From positions 1-64,000 of the forward strand of contig NZ_ATAX01000006.1 of the NCBI RefSeq assembly GCF_000571935.1: a stretch of DNA of 64,000 nt, in the 5' to 3' direction. Source of the DNA: Ruminococcus flavefaciens 007c. GTDB lineage: Bacteria > Bacillota > Clostridia > Oscillospirales > Ruminococcaceae. The notes under the pieces were generated by a model. The model saw only the letters and a list, made by a program, of their open reading frames with translations, searched no databases and was not told the origin of the DNA. The translations under genes and the position numbers were made by a program. This document shows, piece after piece, positions 9,701 to 17,031 of this stretch; the first letter of the stretch is position 1; each line of letters starts with the position of its first letter.

Positions 9701-12289
9701 TGACTTTGCGTCTATATCAAGAGCTCCCGACATGGTGAAGAGGATATTGTCAAGGCTTTCCATCTTATCAGTATAGCTTACAGCGCTGTGGAATGCGTCG
9801 ATATATCCCTGGAGAGTTCCGTCATCCTTGGCAAGAGCTGCTGCCAGCGAAGGCATATTACCGAGATTTCCGATATTGATGCCTTCCATTTCAGCATCGT
9901 AATCTTCCTTGGTATCATAGTAGTTTGCAGTTGCCCAGAGCGCACCGAATTTGCCTTTAGTTCCGTCTGCGTATTCAAATGAAGCGGTTCCGTCGATAAC
10001 AGCATCTGTGCCTGTGTCGATCTTCTCCTCATCAGCAACAGCCGTTATGGCTGTGATATTATGATCTGCAAGAGTGCTGAGCTCTGAGGACTGTGAAATA
10101 CCGTCGCCGTTCTCGTCCAGCCAGAGTCTGAGATCGCCGAATACCGAATCATTGCTGTCAATGACACCATCGTCGTTCTCATCGTACTGCTTGAGAGCAG
10201 CAAAACCGTTCTCGGCGTACTTATCTTCGCCGTTGATATATGTGGTATCACCGAAGAGCTCGGTACCGTTGTCGATCTTTCCGTTATTGTTGCGGTCAAG
10301 AGCAAGGAATGCGTCTGTCTTTGTCCAGTCGATACGCTCTCTGAAGCCGTTGTTGTCCTTGTCGAAGTATGCGCCTTCGGACTTGTCGATTATGCTGAAG
10401 CCGTCGTTGTCAAGATCGAAGATAAGAGGCTCAACTCTGACAACTGCGGATTTGGAATCAAGGAACATGTCGATAAGGTCTGTGATATGAAGGAATTTGA
10501 GTACTTCTTCACCTTTTTCTACCCATTTATCTCCCATTATCTTGAACGGATGGAATTCGCCGTCTCCATCTGCAAAATCTTTGATAATATCCCATACACT
10601 TTCAACAGCCCAGTCAGCAATAAAAGCAACTTCAAATACTGCGGCAACAGCCAAAACGACTGAACCGACCGTAGCGATTGCACCTCCAACTGCACCTGTA
10701 CCAAATATACCTGCTGTAACTTCAGTAATTGCCGGAAAAACTGTTGCAACCAAGACTTTCTCTGTCACCACACCTACAAGTTTATCAGCAAAAATACCTG
10801 TAAGCGCCTTTCCGCATTCTACCAAAGCATCGCGACGAGTATCAGGTGTTCTTTCTCCGGTCGCATAATTATAAATACTTGATGCAACGCCAATTCCTGC
10901 GCCTATATATGAAAGAGCATTTCCTAAATCATCAAACTTTCCACCAAGCTTCTGGTATTTGTTACCGTTTGCTTGAGCCGCTCTATAGACAGCTCTGTAT
11001 CCTTCCTGCTCTTGTTCATACAGATGAAAATCCTTATACATCTCATACATCTCTTTTTCGGATGTACCTTTAAGCAATTCCTTCACCAAAGTCTGATTAA
11101 ATTCTTTTTCTGAATTTACATGACTAAACGATTCGATCAAATCCTCATAGGTTGCAAGAATTCCGCTCGAATATCCTGACCAATCGCCAAAATCTCCAAC
11201 CAGTTCATCTGACAAGTCTATTAATGATTTTACCTTAGAATCTGAGTCTTCACTACCTGTTAAGTTCAAATCATTAGCTGAACTACCAGTCTCCGCAGAT
11301 AAACTATTCGACGATTTCCTTTCTTTTATAAGCTCTTGTACATAATTTGAACTATACTCATAATTATTTCCATAAATCACAGTATTGCATTTTGCAAACT
11401 TGTCAAGCTTATCTAATGATATACCCGCAATAAAAGCCAACTCTTCCTTTTCATCATTTGAAAGTTCGTTACCATATTCATTCAGATAGCAGGCCATATC
11501 ACTTTTAAAAGTATTCTCATCATTTATGAATGCTATCAAGGGCATATATTTTTCAGCACTTCCGTCTCCAAGCATTCTGTTTATATACTCACTGACAGTT
11601 TCATCATCATTCATAGTTAAAATGTTATTGCCATTATAAGATTCTGCATAAGCATTAATATAACTATTTAGTACTTTGTTCATGCTGGCAGCGGAATAGC
11701 CAATATACCCCATTCCATAAAAGAGCTTCTGAATTAATTCATCTTTGAGAATACCATTTATTGTTGTCAGCGTATCACAACTAAAAACTTCATTACGAAG
11801 CGTCCTGTTCCACACGCTGTCAACAGCGTCCTCTGCAACAAGTGCGATCATATCAGATGCAGAGCTGTTCTTTATAATCTCGCTGTAAACGAAATCCCTT
11901 ATGGCAAGCTGATCCTCAAAGGCTCTGCCTGTTGTGAACTTCTCAGCAGTTTCGCCGTTGTAGAGTCTCTCAAACCACTCTTCACCGACTGCAGCTGCGA
12001 CTGCATTTCTGAGGTCATCGCTGTTAAGAAGCTTTATCTCATCAAGATCATCAATTACAGTGACTGTTCCTTCTTCATAATTTTTCGTCAGTTCAGCTAT
12101 TTTATCAGCATCTGCATTCTCACTGAAAATGAGCACCTTAGCAGAATTATCCGACGAAAACTCAAAATTCTCGCAGAATTCGGCAACAAATCTTTTTGCC
12201 TGTTCTTCCGTAAGTTTTTCATCCGCGGATAAACCCTTGGCTTCGCGCCAGCCGTTTATCCACGTTAATATAGATACTTCGTTCTCCAT
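3755..12289 (-). CDS. Giant RTX repeat protein with 11 haemolysin-type calcium-binding-related domains
   Basis: About 2,844 residues. I chose the ATG at 12289 because GGAGG precedes it by 5 nt; an ATG 12 nt upstream has no such site. There is no signal peptide. Residues 1-500 are helical; about 500-600 is a glycine/alanine-rich hydrophobic stretch that could insert in a membrane. An EF-hand-like block follows (DLDNDGF, DRNNNGKIDNG, DENDDGVIDS, DENGDGIS). The rest is 11 units, each with RTX nonapeptides (GGxGNDxLxG) plus a DVYVVYPSSGYDA...TIKDFRYSDIYR domain of the haemolysin-type calcium-binding-related family. The C-terminal ~110 residues are acidic and non-repetitive, as in type I secretion tails. 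Likely a calcium-stabilised surface or secreted adhesin-like protein; substrate and exporter are unknown. Confidence 0.9.
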   Translation of the reverse strand: MENEVSILTWINGWREAKGLSADEKLTEEQAKRFVAEFCENFEFSSDNSAKVLIFSENADADKIAELTKNYEEGTVTVIDDLDEIKLLNSDDLRNAVAAAVGEEWFERLYNGETAEKFTTGRAFEDQLAIRDFVYSEIIKNSSASDMIALVAEDAVDSVWNRTLRNEVFSCDTLTTINGILKDELIQKLFYGMGYIGYSAASMNKVLNSYINAYAESYNGNNILTMNDDETVSEYINRMLGDGSAEKYMPLIAFINDENTFKSDMACYLNEYGNELSNDEKEELAFIAGISLDKLDKFAKCNTVIYGNNYEYSSNYVQELIKERKSSNSLSAETGSSANDLNLTGSEDSDSKVKSLIDLSDELVGDFGDWSGYSSGILATYEDLIESFSHVNSEKEFNQTLVKELLKGTSEKEMYEMYKDFHLYEQEQEGYRAVYRAAQANGNKYQKLGGKFDDLGNALSYIGAGIGVASSIYNYATGERTPDTRRDALVECGKALTGIFADKLVGVVTEKVLVATVFPAITEVTAGIFGTGAVGGAIATVGSVVLAVAAVFEVAFIADWAVESVWDIIKDFADGDGEFHPFKIMGDKWVEKGEEVLKFLHITDLIDMFLDSKSAVVRVEPLIFDLDNDGFSIIDKSEGAYFDKDNNGFRERIDWTKTDAFLALDRNNNGKIDNGTELFGDTTYINGEDKYAENGFAALKQYDENDDGVIDSNDSVFGDLRLWLDENGDGISQSSELSTLADHNITAITAVADEEKIDTGTDAVIDGTASFEYADGTKGKFGALWATANYYDTKEDYDAEMEGINIGNLGNMPSLAAALAKDDGTLQGYIDAFHSAVSYTDKMESLDNILFTMSGALDIDAKSRGSNIDARRLHVVETVMGEDFKGVNGANPNSTAANILKGIYNNISSKYYTIFNIDTVKPYIEQLVPYENENGKTKFYSSFMCISILNELNAHPESTILTDVCKHLALFGINGDVDYDVLMDINSFFSYDRKLSNAVNKEFVSQNIHLGTNSADTINGSTGADVLIGGPGNDKLSGGTGNDTYIYAKGFGNDIMGDSSGRNRIKFRGLNSTDVFVTYPSTGYNAVVTIKETGETLTINDFRYSDIYRNYTLEFEDKTIGITEEGSPFFNIIGTDKNDNIPMFFGGGTAYGLEGDDTLNGTGGSDTIYGNEGNDTLNGNGGADYLDGGVGNDKLYGGTGDDIYVYGKDYGNDIISDNSGKNTIKFVGLKSTDVYVVYPSSGYDAILTVTETGETLTIKDFRYSDIYRNFTLVFEDKTLGVAEEGSPFLDIKGTESGETIPMFFGGGSAYGFEGNDTINGTGGADAIYGNEGDDTLNGNGGADYLDGGVGNDKLYGGTGDDIYVYGKDYGNDIISDNSGKNTIKFVGLKSTDVYVVYPSSGYDAILTVTETGETLTIKDFRYSDIYRNYKLIFEDKTLGVAEEGSPFLDIKGTESGETIPMFFGGGSAYGFEGNDTINGTGGADTIYGNEGDDTLNGNGGADYLDGGVGNDKLYGGTGDDIYVYGKGYGNDIISDNSGKNRIRFTGLNSTDVYVVYPTSGYDAVLTVAATGETLTIKDFRYSDIYRNFTLEFDDKTVGVAEAGSPFLEVQGTEADETIPAFFGSGITHGNDGNDTINGTNGNDVIYGDAGNDILNGNGGADYLEGGAGNDKLNGGAGNDTYVFGKGYGNDVISDNSGSNKIRFKGVKADEMYVTYPASGYGVILTIAETGETLTITDFRYSDIYRDFTLEFDDGREIAIYEEGSPFLNVRGTEGADAFSGFFSNSYIRGFNGDDTINGGNGSDIIEGGKGSDIINANNGNDTVYGGEGDDTLNGDGGADILDGGIGNDKLYGGTGNDTYIYGKGYGNDIISDNSGKNVINFGELNSTDVYVVYPSKGYDAILTVAATGETLTIKDFRYSDIYRDFKLIFADKTVGISEEGSPFLDVKGTKNDDTISMFFGGGSVQSYDGDDIINGTGGADVIYTGAGNDTLNGNGGADILDGGIGNDKLNGGTGNDTYIYGKGYGNDIISDNSGKNTINFGELNSTDVYVVYPSTGYDAILTVAATGETLTIKDFRYSDIYRDFKLIFKDKTLGVADPGSPFLDVKGTKTDDTIPMFFGGGSVQSYDGDDIINGTGGADAIYTGAGNDTLNGNGGADILDGGIGNDKLYGGTGNDTYIYDKGYGNDIISDNSGKNTINFGKLKSTDVYVVYPSTGYDAILTVAATGETLTIKDFRYSDIYRDFKLIFADKVMGVSDPGSPFLDIKGTKGGDNIPMFFGGGSAYGFEGDDIINGTGGADAMYGDIGDDTLNGNGGTDILDGGIGNDKLYGGTGNDTYIYGKDYGNDVISDNSGSNAIRFVGLNSTDVYVVYPSKGYDAILTVAATGETLTIKDFRYSGIYRDFKLIFEDKTIGVAEEGSPFLDIKGTKGGDSIPMFFGGGSAYGFEGDDIINGTDGADAMYGDIGDDTLNGNGGADILDGGVGNDKLNGGTGNDTYIYGKDYGNDVISDNSGSNAIRFVGLKSTDVYAVYPSSGYDAILTVAETGETLTIKDFRYSGIYRDFKLIFEDKTVTVSEEGSPFLDVRGTKAADTVPMFFGSGIANGFEGNDTINGTGGADTMYGGTGNDILNGNGGADILDGGEGNDKLYGGTGNDTYVFGENYGNDIIADNSGANKIRFVGLTPDDIKVSYPGSGYNAVITIKATEETLTIQDFRYSGIYRDFTLEFDDGTEAHIDLATAEIVIDVEGKEEVVEQTLTEYLTNIYTDEMAGTELTVENTVAADVADIASIGDENGEILDMSNIQAMILAENMSAFSSESQISNGINIGDITADSSALDQLLVNSSMQ
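4154..9150 (-). repeat. Eleven-unit in-frame tandem array, 477-bp period
   Basis: The codons for the DFRYS motif recur at 4154, 4631, 5108, 5585, 6062, 6539, 7073, 7550, 8027, 8504 and 8981. Ten intervals result: nine are exactly 477 bp (159 residues) and one is 534 bp. The long unit carries two extra RTX nonapeptides. Neighbouring units are nearly identical at the DNA level. Confidence 0.95.
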
Positions 12290-12419
12290 TTTTACCTCCA
12301 TAGTTGTTATAAAATAATAACTCTTGCTTCAGATAAAAAAACAGGAATGTGTTGCATTCGGTTAACAAATTATGCAGCAGCTGCCATGTATTATCTCCGG
12401 ACTCTGCCTTCCTGAACAT
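12219..12419 (-). CDS. Possible 66-residue leader ORF overlapping the RTX start
   Basis: An ATG at 12419 follows a CAGGAGGAAAG ribosome site. The frame runs 66 codons and ends inside the giant RTX gene in another frame. The product starts MFRKAESGDNTWQLLHNLL, and no family is recognised. The site is stronger than expected by chance, so it may be a translated leader controlling the RTX start; it may also be fortuitous. Confidence 0.25.
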   Translation of the reverse strand: MFRKAESGDNTWQLLHNLLTECNTFLFFYLKQELLFYNNYGGKNGERSIYINVDKRLARSQGFIRG

Positions 12420-12556
12420 CTTTCCTCCTGCAAGACATTCTCAACGATATATTATCCGGATACCGTCAACAGCTCTGACCCCCCTTAAACATAATCGAAA
12501 ACCATTCTTTATCCCATATCTCTGTCCGATCAAGTCAAAAAGACTTAATCATCTTT

Positions 12557-12585
12557 ATTTTATACTATTTTGACAAAAAAGTCAA
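12557..12585 (-). promoter_or_regulatory. Promoter of the giant RTX gene
   Basis: Minus strand TTGACT (12585-12580), 17-bp spacer, TAAAAT (12562-12557). The -35 overlaps an inverted repeat TTGAC-N6-GTCAA that could be an operator. The leader is about 250 nt. The remainder up to 12725 shows nothing else. Confidence 0.65.
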
Positions 12586-12725
12586 CCTTAATCATGCACC
12601 TTCTACAAATTCAAGGCTTAAAATCGGCTGATCCCAAAAATCCAATTTTAAATTATAACAATATCATGCACTTCGCGCCAATACTATTTCACGGTTCTGC
12701 GAAACAGCATAGTAAATAATATAAT

Positions 12726-12758
12726 AAAAAACGTCCGCATTAATTGCGAACGTTTTTT
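12726..12758. terminator. Terminator after the metallophosphoesterase gene
   Basis: A 9-bp stem (AACGTTCGC with GCGGACGTT) flanked by A and T runs on both sides, directly behind the stop at 12760. It probably works in both directions. Confidence 0.85.
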
Positions 12759-12759
12759 A

Positions 12760-14754
12760 TCAGTTTTTTCTTTTCCTGCTCAGAAGCATTATCGCAGCAG
12801 CTGAGACAAATATAACAGCAAAGCCGCTGCTGTCGCCTGTTTTCGGGCTGTTATGAGATGCAGTCGCAGTTCCTGTGTTTGCAGCTGAAGCCGTCGTCGC
12901 AGCTGATGTCGTTACCGCGGGAGGCTCCCTGAACCTGCTTTTGGCTTTAATATCAGTATGACGCACTCTGTCGTCACTGATACGGATAAGGTCAAAGGAG
13001 TAATTGTCACCGTCACGGTAAATAAAGCTGAAATTAGCATCTGCACAGCCGATAGTGGTGGACAGATAGCCTGAATGTGCATAGGTAAAGCTCAGCTTCT
13101 GACTTCCGTAGGATCTTTCTGCGTAGCTTTCTGTGCTTATGAGAACAGCTCCGTCAGTCATTATGAGTTCTCTTTCCTGGCGTGAATGATCGTGACCGAA
13201 GAGATACATTATATCCATATTATACTTTTCGGCATAACTGTTTATAAGCTTTGCCATTTCATAGGACTTATCCACATTATACTGGTTTTCTCCTACCCAC
13301 TGGCCTATAGGACCACCTCCGCTGCTGACAGACTGCGGCAGGACTCCAAGGACATGAAGCCCGGAATGAGCAGATATTATGACCAGTTCGCCGTTATAGT
13401 TCGCGGCTGTTTTTCTGAGAAAGCTGTCAAGCTCCTTTATTGCCTTATCATAGGAATAAGTATAAGTACTGTCTTGTTTATTCTGCGAAACCTCGAAATT
13501 CAGCCCATATACCGTTATTCCCCTGGCAAAACGGCTGTTTCGTCCGTTTGATGCGGCTTCGGAAGAGGTACCTCTGAAGATCTGACCTCCCGAGGGGGAG
13601 ATATTGCCTTCGGCTCCCAGCTTTGCCGCAGCTGACATTATGGAAGCCGCCTCACCTGAATCATGGTTTCCCGAGACGAATACCGCGTCAAGTCCTCCGA
13701 GAGCCGAAACGATCTGCGGATAGTAGCGTGAAAGCATCGTATCCTTATCCACAGTGGGACCGTTTACAAGATCGCCTGTGCAGACCACAAGTGAAGGTAT
13801 ATAGCCGCCTGTGCGCTGTATTACATTTTCAATGGCATCGGGGATAAAACCGTACTGTTCGTGTATATCCGAAAAAGACACCACCGAATCTGGCAGAACA
13901 CCCTTTGCAATAACAAATGCGGCATCGGCTGATTTCTCACGGTAATGCACGCCATTATTGTCATGGGCCGTGACAATGCAGTTAACACGGTGAACTCCCG
14001 CAGGCTGACCTGCCAGCATATCGGCTGTAAATTCAAGCTTTGCGCAGGACTGCTCCGTTCCGTCCACATACCACTTTATATCATCAGTGATAATATCTGG
14101 AGATGAAAGTCCTACCGAAAATGAAGGCGCCTTATATCCGCTGCCCTCAATGACATATGACTGGGCAGCAGGCTGCCTGCTTATGCAGCGTCCCAGCTTG
14201 TCACCGTTGGTATATATGCTTACCTCCGATGCCTCCGCAGAATCAAAGGTACATGAAAAGGGCTCTTTGCTGCCCTCATTGTATTTAAGATAGCAATCGG
14301 TACCGTCCTCGTTATATCTGAGTTTTCCGTCGTAGTAATCCCAGACTGTGTCACCGTCTGTCCATGATCTTGAATATGTATAGAGCTTATCCTCATGGCA
14401 TCCAAGATAAAAAGAATTAGAATATAGCGTAGCACATCTTGGCGCCGTACTCGTTACCATTGTTCTTAAGTAATACCGCCAAACGTATTCCTTGTCACTT
14501 CTGTCCGCAGCCGTAAGCATAACAGACTTTCCGTCCGAACCTTTTACACATATTATATACCTGCTGTCATTTTCAAAGCAGTTGACTTTATACCAGGGAC
14601 TTCCCGTATCAATGGTCAGTACACCGTTCTCCTCGCTAAGAGGCTCAGTGACCGTATAGTACTCATCATCCTCCGCAAAAACCTGTATCTGCGGCATAAA
14701 CACCGACAATAATACAGCAGCCATAAAAACTGCGGCTGCTTTCACTGATCTCAT
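12760..14754 (-). CDS. Wall-anchored calcineurin-like metallophosphoesterase
   Basis: 664 residues; the ATG at 14754 follows GGAGGG by 8 nt. A signal peptide covers residues 1-28 (cleavage near QVFAED). The N-terminal half is a non-catalytic beta-rich region. The metallophosphoesterase core lies at about 290-560, with metal-ligand motifs SDIHE, GDLVNG, GNHDSG, SAHSG and GHDHSRQ. A Thr/Ala linker leads to SPKTGD, a membrane helix and RKRKN, which is a sortase sorting signal variant. The enzyme would therefore be covalently attached to the wall and hydrolyse phosphoesters outside the cell. It stands alone with its own promoter and terminator. The substrate cannot be told from sequence. Confidence 0.88.
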   Translation of the reverse strand: MRSVKAAAVFMAAVLLSVFMPQIQVFAEDDEYYTVTEPLSEENGVLTIDTGSPWYKVNCFENDSRYIICVKGSDGKSVMLTAADRSDKEYVWRYYLRTMVTSTAPRCATLYSNSFYLGCHEDKLYTYSRSWTDGDTVWDYYDGKLRYNEDGTDCYLKYNEGSKEPFSCTFDSAEASEVSIYTNGDKLGRCISRQPAAQSYVIEGSGYKAPSFSVGLSSPDIITDDIKWYVDGTEQSCAKLEFTADMLAGQPAGVHRVNCIVTAHDNNGVHYREKSADAAFVIAKGVLPDSVVSFSDIHEQYGFIPDAIENVIQRTGGYIPSLVVCTGDLVNGPTVDKDTMLSRYYPQIVSALGGLDAVFVSGNHDSGEAASIMSAAAKLGAEGNISPSGGQIFRGTSSEAASNGRNSRFARGITVYGLNFEVSQNKQDSTYTYSYDKAIKELDSFLRKTAANYNGELVIISAHSGLHVLGVLPQSVSSGGGPIGQWVGENQYNVDKSYEMAKLINSYAEKYNMDIMYLFGHDHSRQERELIMTDGAVLISTESYAERSYGSQKLSFTYAHSGYLSTTIGCADANFSFIYRDGDNYSFDLIRISDDRVRHTDIKAKSRFREPPAVTTSAATTASAANTGTATASHNSPKTGDSSGFAVIFVSAAAIMLLSRKRKN

Positions 14755-14807
14755 GTATCATACCCTCCTGTCCCGCTGTGTTGCTCCTTATCATTCCGAA
14801 CAAACAC

Positions 14808-14836
14808 ATTATATCACAACGCAGACAAAAAAACAA
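14808..14836 (-). promoter_or_regulatory. Promoter of the metallophosphoesterase gene
   Basis: Minus strand TTGTTT (14836-14831), 17-bp spacer, TATAAT (14813-14808). Confidence 0.6.
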
Positions 14837-14916
14837 TACATATCTTTCGTAAATCATACAGTCCTTCTATTACAATAAACCTATCACTTATTTCACGCTA
14901 TAATTGTAAAATCCTC

Positions 14917-14945
14917 TTGAAAAATAAACTCAAATATGTTATAAT
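14917..14945 (+). promoter_or_regulatory. Promoter of the radical SAM / PLD-like pair
   Basis: TTGAAA, 17-bp spacer, TATAAT, 47 bp before the first start codon. Confidence 0.75.
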
Positions 14946-14992
14946 TAATATGGATTTTTCAATAATATATAATAAACATTAAGGGGTTTTTT

Positions 14993-15838
14993 ATGAATGA
15001 AACATTCAAAGCATCAAACTATGTAATTTATGAAAAAAATCGTATTTTTATTGATATATGCGAAGAAGGATGCGGAAGCGGATGCAAATACTGTTACGTA
15101 CAAAGCAAAGACAAGGATCAAAAGCTATTGTCAATCAAACAAATCAAATCTATTTGCGAATATATTTATGATAATTACATGGGAAGAATAAAAATATTAT
15201 CTTTATGCCCAAACACAGAACCTTTAAAAAGCAAGGAAAGCATTGAATCCGTTCAATATATAATTAGTTTTTTTCAAAAAACTGACTGTTATATACAAAT
15301 ATCTACAAAAGAAATCGTACCCTATGATTTTTTAAAAAAGATCAATTCTTATGGGAATCAGATTTATATAAATATCTCTATCCCTGTTATTAATAATCCA
15401 ATGATAGAACCTAAAGCAAGAACCGTTGATGAAAGGATTAGAAATTTTCAATATATGCATCTATTTAAAAACATTAACTTTTCCCTCTATATCAAACCTT
15501 TTTTCAAACAAGAAACAGACAAATACCTTGAAATAATCAATAAATATAAAATCGAAACAGTTTATATCGGACCTGTTTTCAATCAAAAATCAGAAATTCC
15601 TTGCACATCTTTATATGATAAAAAACAATGTATAAATATCATATGTAATCAGGAAAAAGAAATTAATGACTTTATGTTGAAACTAAGAAGTTTTACAAAA
15701 GCAAATGTTTTTATATCCTCTGTATGTAAAATCTATAACGATTATGGCACTCAATGCCCCTATATTTTTTTAGGAAACAACCATTCATTATGCCAAGATT
15801 GTAAATTAAAAGGAGAGAAAAATGAACAGATTGCGTAA
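14993..15838 (+). CDS. Radical SAM domain protein of unknown function
   Basis: 281 residues; the ATG follows AAGGGG. Residues 21-32 hold C-x3-C-x3-C-x2-C (EEGCGSGCKYCYV), which contains the CxxxCxxC radical SAM signature. Four cysteines near the C-terminus (CKIY..., QCPY, LCQDC) look like an auxiliary cluster. The middle has the alternating strand/helix pattern of a partial TIM barrel. Codon use is far more AT-rich than in the neighbours, suggesting transfer. It overlaps the next gene by 17 nt, so the two are coupled. The substrate is unknown; I do not recognise a named subfamily. It is not a viperin by motif. Confidence 0.75.
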   Translation: MNETFKASNYVIYEKNRIFIDICEEGCGSGCKYCYVQSKDKDQKLLSIKQIKSICEYIYDNYMGRIKILSLCPNTEPLKSKESIESVQYIISFFQKTDCYIQISTKEIVPYDFLKKINSYGNQIYINISIPVINNPMIEPKARTVDERIRNFQYMHLFKNINFSLYIKPFFKQETDKYLEIINKYKIETVYIGPVFNQKSEIPCTSLYDKKQCINIICNQEKEINDFMLKLRSFTKANVFISSVCKIYNDYGTQCPYIFLGNNHSLCQDCKLKGEKNEQIA

Positions 15839-16580
15839 AGTATTTAAAAACCCTGTTACTTCTTTAAACGTTATTACTGTTTTACTTGGATTAATTATGA
15901 CATTAATATGCCTCAAAAAGGGGCTTCCAGCCATTATTTATAATATATTATTAAGTGTAGGATGTTCATTAATTGCTACAGGTATCATCAGCTTTATTAC
16001 TTCCATATTTATTTTTAACAGTAACGAAATAAAAGAAATAATCAACGAATGGCGTCTAAAAGCTATTTATAGAACAAAATCAGAAATGAATAAAGAATCA
16101 AACAAATATCTTGATGAAGCCAAACACAGTATAGATATTATTGCAATAGGAATGTCTAATTTTTTGAGTGCAAAGGGACAAATACTAAAAACCAAATCAA
16201 TGGAAGGCATTAAAATCAGGATCATATCTTGCAATAATATTGAAATGCTTTCTCAAAGAGAAAAGGATGAGTCTATTGATGGTAATACACCACCAATTGG
16301 TGCTATGAAAAAGGAAGTTCAAGAATTAAACAAATGGGTCAAAAATGCTAATAGATCTGGATGCCACATTTCATTAAAATTTCAGAATTCATATCCCGGT
16401 TTCTCATACTTAAAAATTGATGATCACGTTTTCTTCGGCGCTAATCTTCCTCTATTTAAAAGTCAGCAAAATTTTGCTTTTGAATTTCAAGGTAACGGCA
16501 ATGGTGGTATTTATTTAAATGAATACTTTAACACTCTATGGAATAATGAAAATATATGCTCAGATGATATAGGGTTTTAA
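15822..16580 (+). CDS. Two-helix membrane protein with degenerate PLD-like domain
   Basis: 252 residues; AAGGAG precedes the ATG and lies inside the upstream gene. Two membrane helices occupy about 15-67. A cytoplasmic part from about 90 resembles the phospholipase D fold: AKHSIDIIAIGMSNFL, GIKIRIISCNN, then YLKIDDHVFFGANLP and a final YFNTLWNN. The catalytic HxK(x)4D is absent, so it may sense or bind a ligand and not cut. AT-rich like its partner. Membrane-tethered PLD-like domains next to a small-molecule-modifying enzyme recall defence or signalling pairs, but this is inference only. Confidence 0.6.
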   Translation: MNRLRKVFKNPVTSLNVITVLLGLIMTLICLKKGLPAIIYNILLSVGCSLIATGIISFITSIFIFNSNEIKEIINEWRLKAIYRTKSEMNKESNKYLDEAKHSIDIIAIGMSNFLSAKGQILKTKSMEGIKIRIISCNNIEMLSQREKDESIDGNTPPIGAMKKEVQELNKWVKNANRSGCHISLKFQNSYPGFSYLKIDDHVFFGANLPLFKSQQNFAFEFQGNGNGGIYLNEYFNTLWNNENICSDDIGF

Positions 16581-16594
16581 TGTTCAAAAAAACT

Positions 16595-16634
16595 AAAAAA
16601 AGGCTGTGCGATTATTATTCGCACAGCCTTTTTT
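16595..16634. terminator. Bidirectional terminator between convergent genes
   Basis: Stem GGCTGTGCGA with TCGCACAGCC, A run before and T run after; it serves the PLD-like gene and the cupin operon. Confidence 0.9.
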
Positions 16635-16650
16635 CATATGTAATACGTGC

Positions 16651-16989
16651 TTATCTTGTAGCAGGGCTGAATGTAGAGAACAGAGTAAGAACGTCCTTAC
16701 CTGTGTTTCTGATACCATGAGTCATACCCATGGGAGCTACGAAAGCAACGCCTTTTTCGATCTTCTTCCACTCTTCGCCGTCAAGGAACTCGCCCTCGCC
16801 GCTTACAACGTAGAAGAACTCGGAAGAATTCTCGTGGATGTGAGGAGCGATGCAGTAACCGGGAATGATCTTTACCTCAAGGTTGTTGAGGCGGTCGTTA
16901 TCCTTGCTTGAGAAGAAGTGCTTCATGAAAACGCCTTCCTGTGTGGGATGTTTTGTGAACTGTGCGTCATTAATAATATGCTCTGACAT
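16651..16989 (-). CDS. Small cupin-fold protein
   Basis: 112 residues; AGGAGG lies 7 nt before the ATG. A single cupin barrel shows the metal-binding pattern PHIHENSSEFFYVVSGEGE and the second motif PMGMTHGIRN. Such proteins bind a metal and a small ligand, acting as sensor, isomerase or storage domain. It is the last gene of an operon with an SPFH protein, a flavoprotein fusion and a PP-loop enzyme. The exact role is unknown. Confidence 0.8.
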   Translation of the reverse strand: MSEHIINDAQFTKHPTQEGVFMKHFFSSKDNDRLNNLEVKIIPGYCIAPHIHENSSEFFYVVSGEGEFLDGEEWKKIEKGVAFVAPMGMTHGIRNTGKDVLTLFSTFSPATR

Positions 16990-17031
16990 ATCATTACCTC
17001 CTAAAAATATTTATATTAAATGCAGAAGCAT

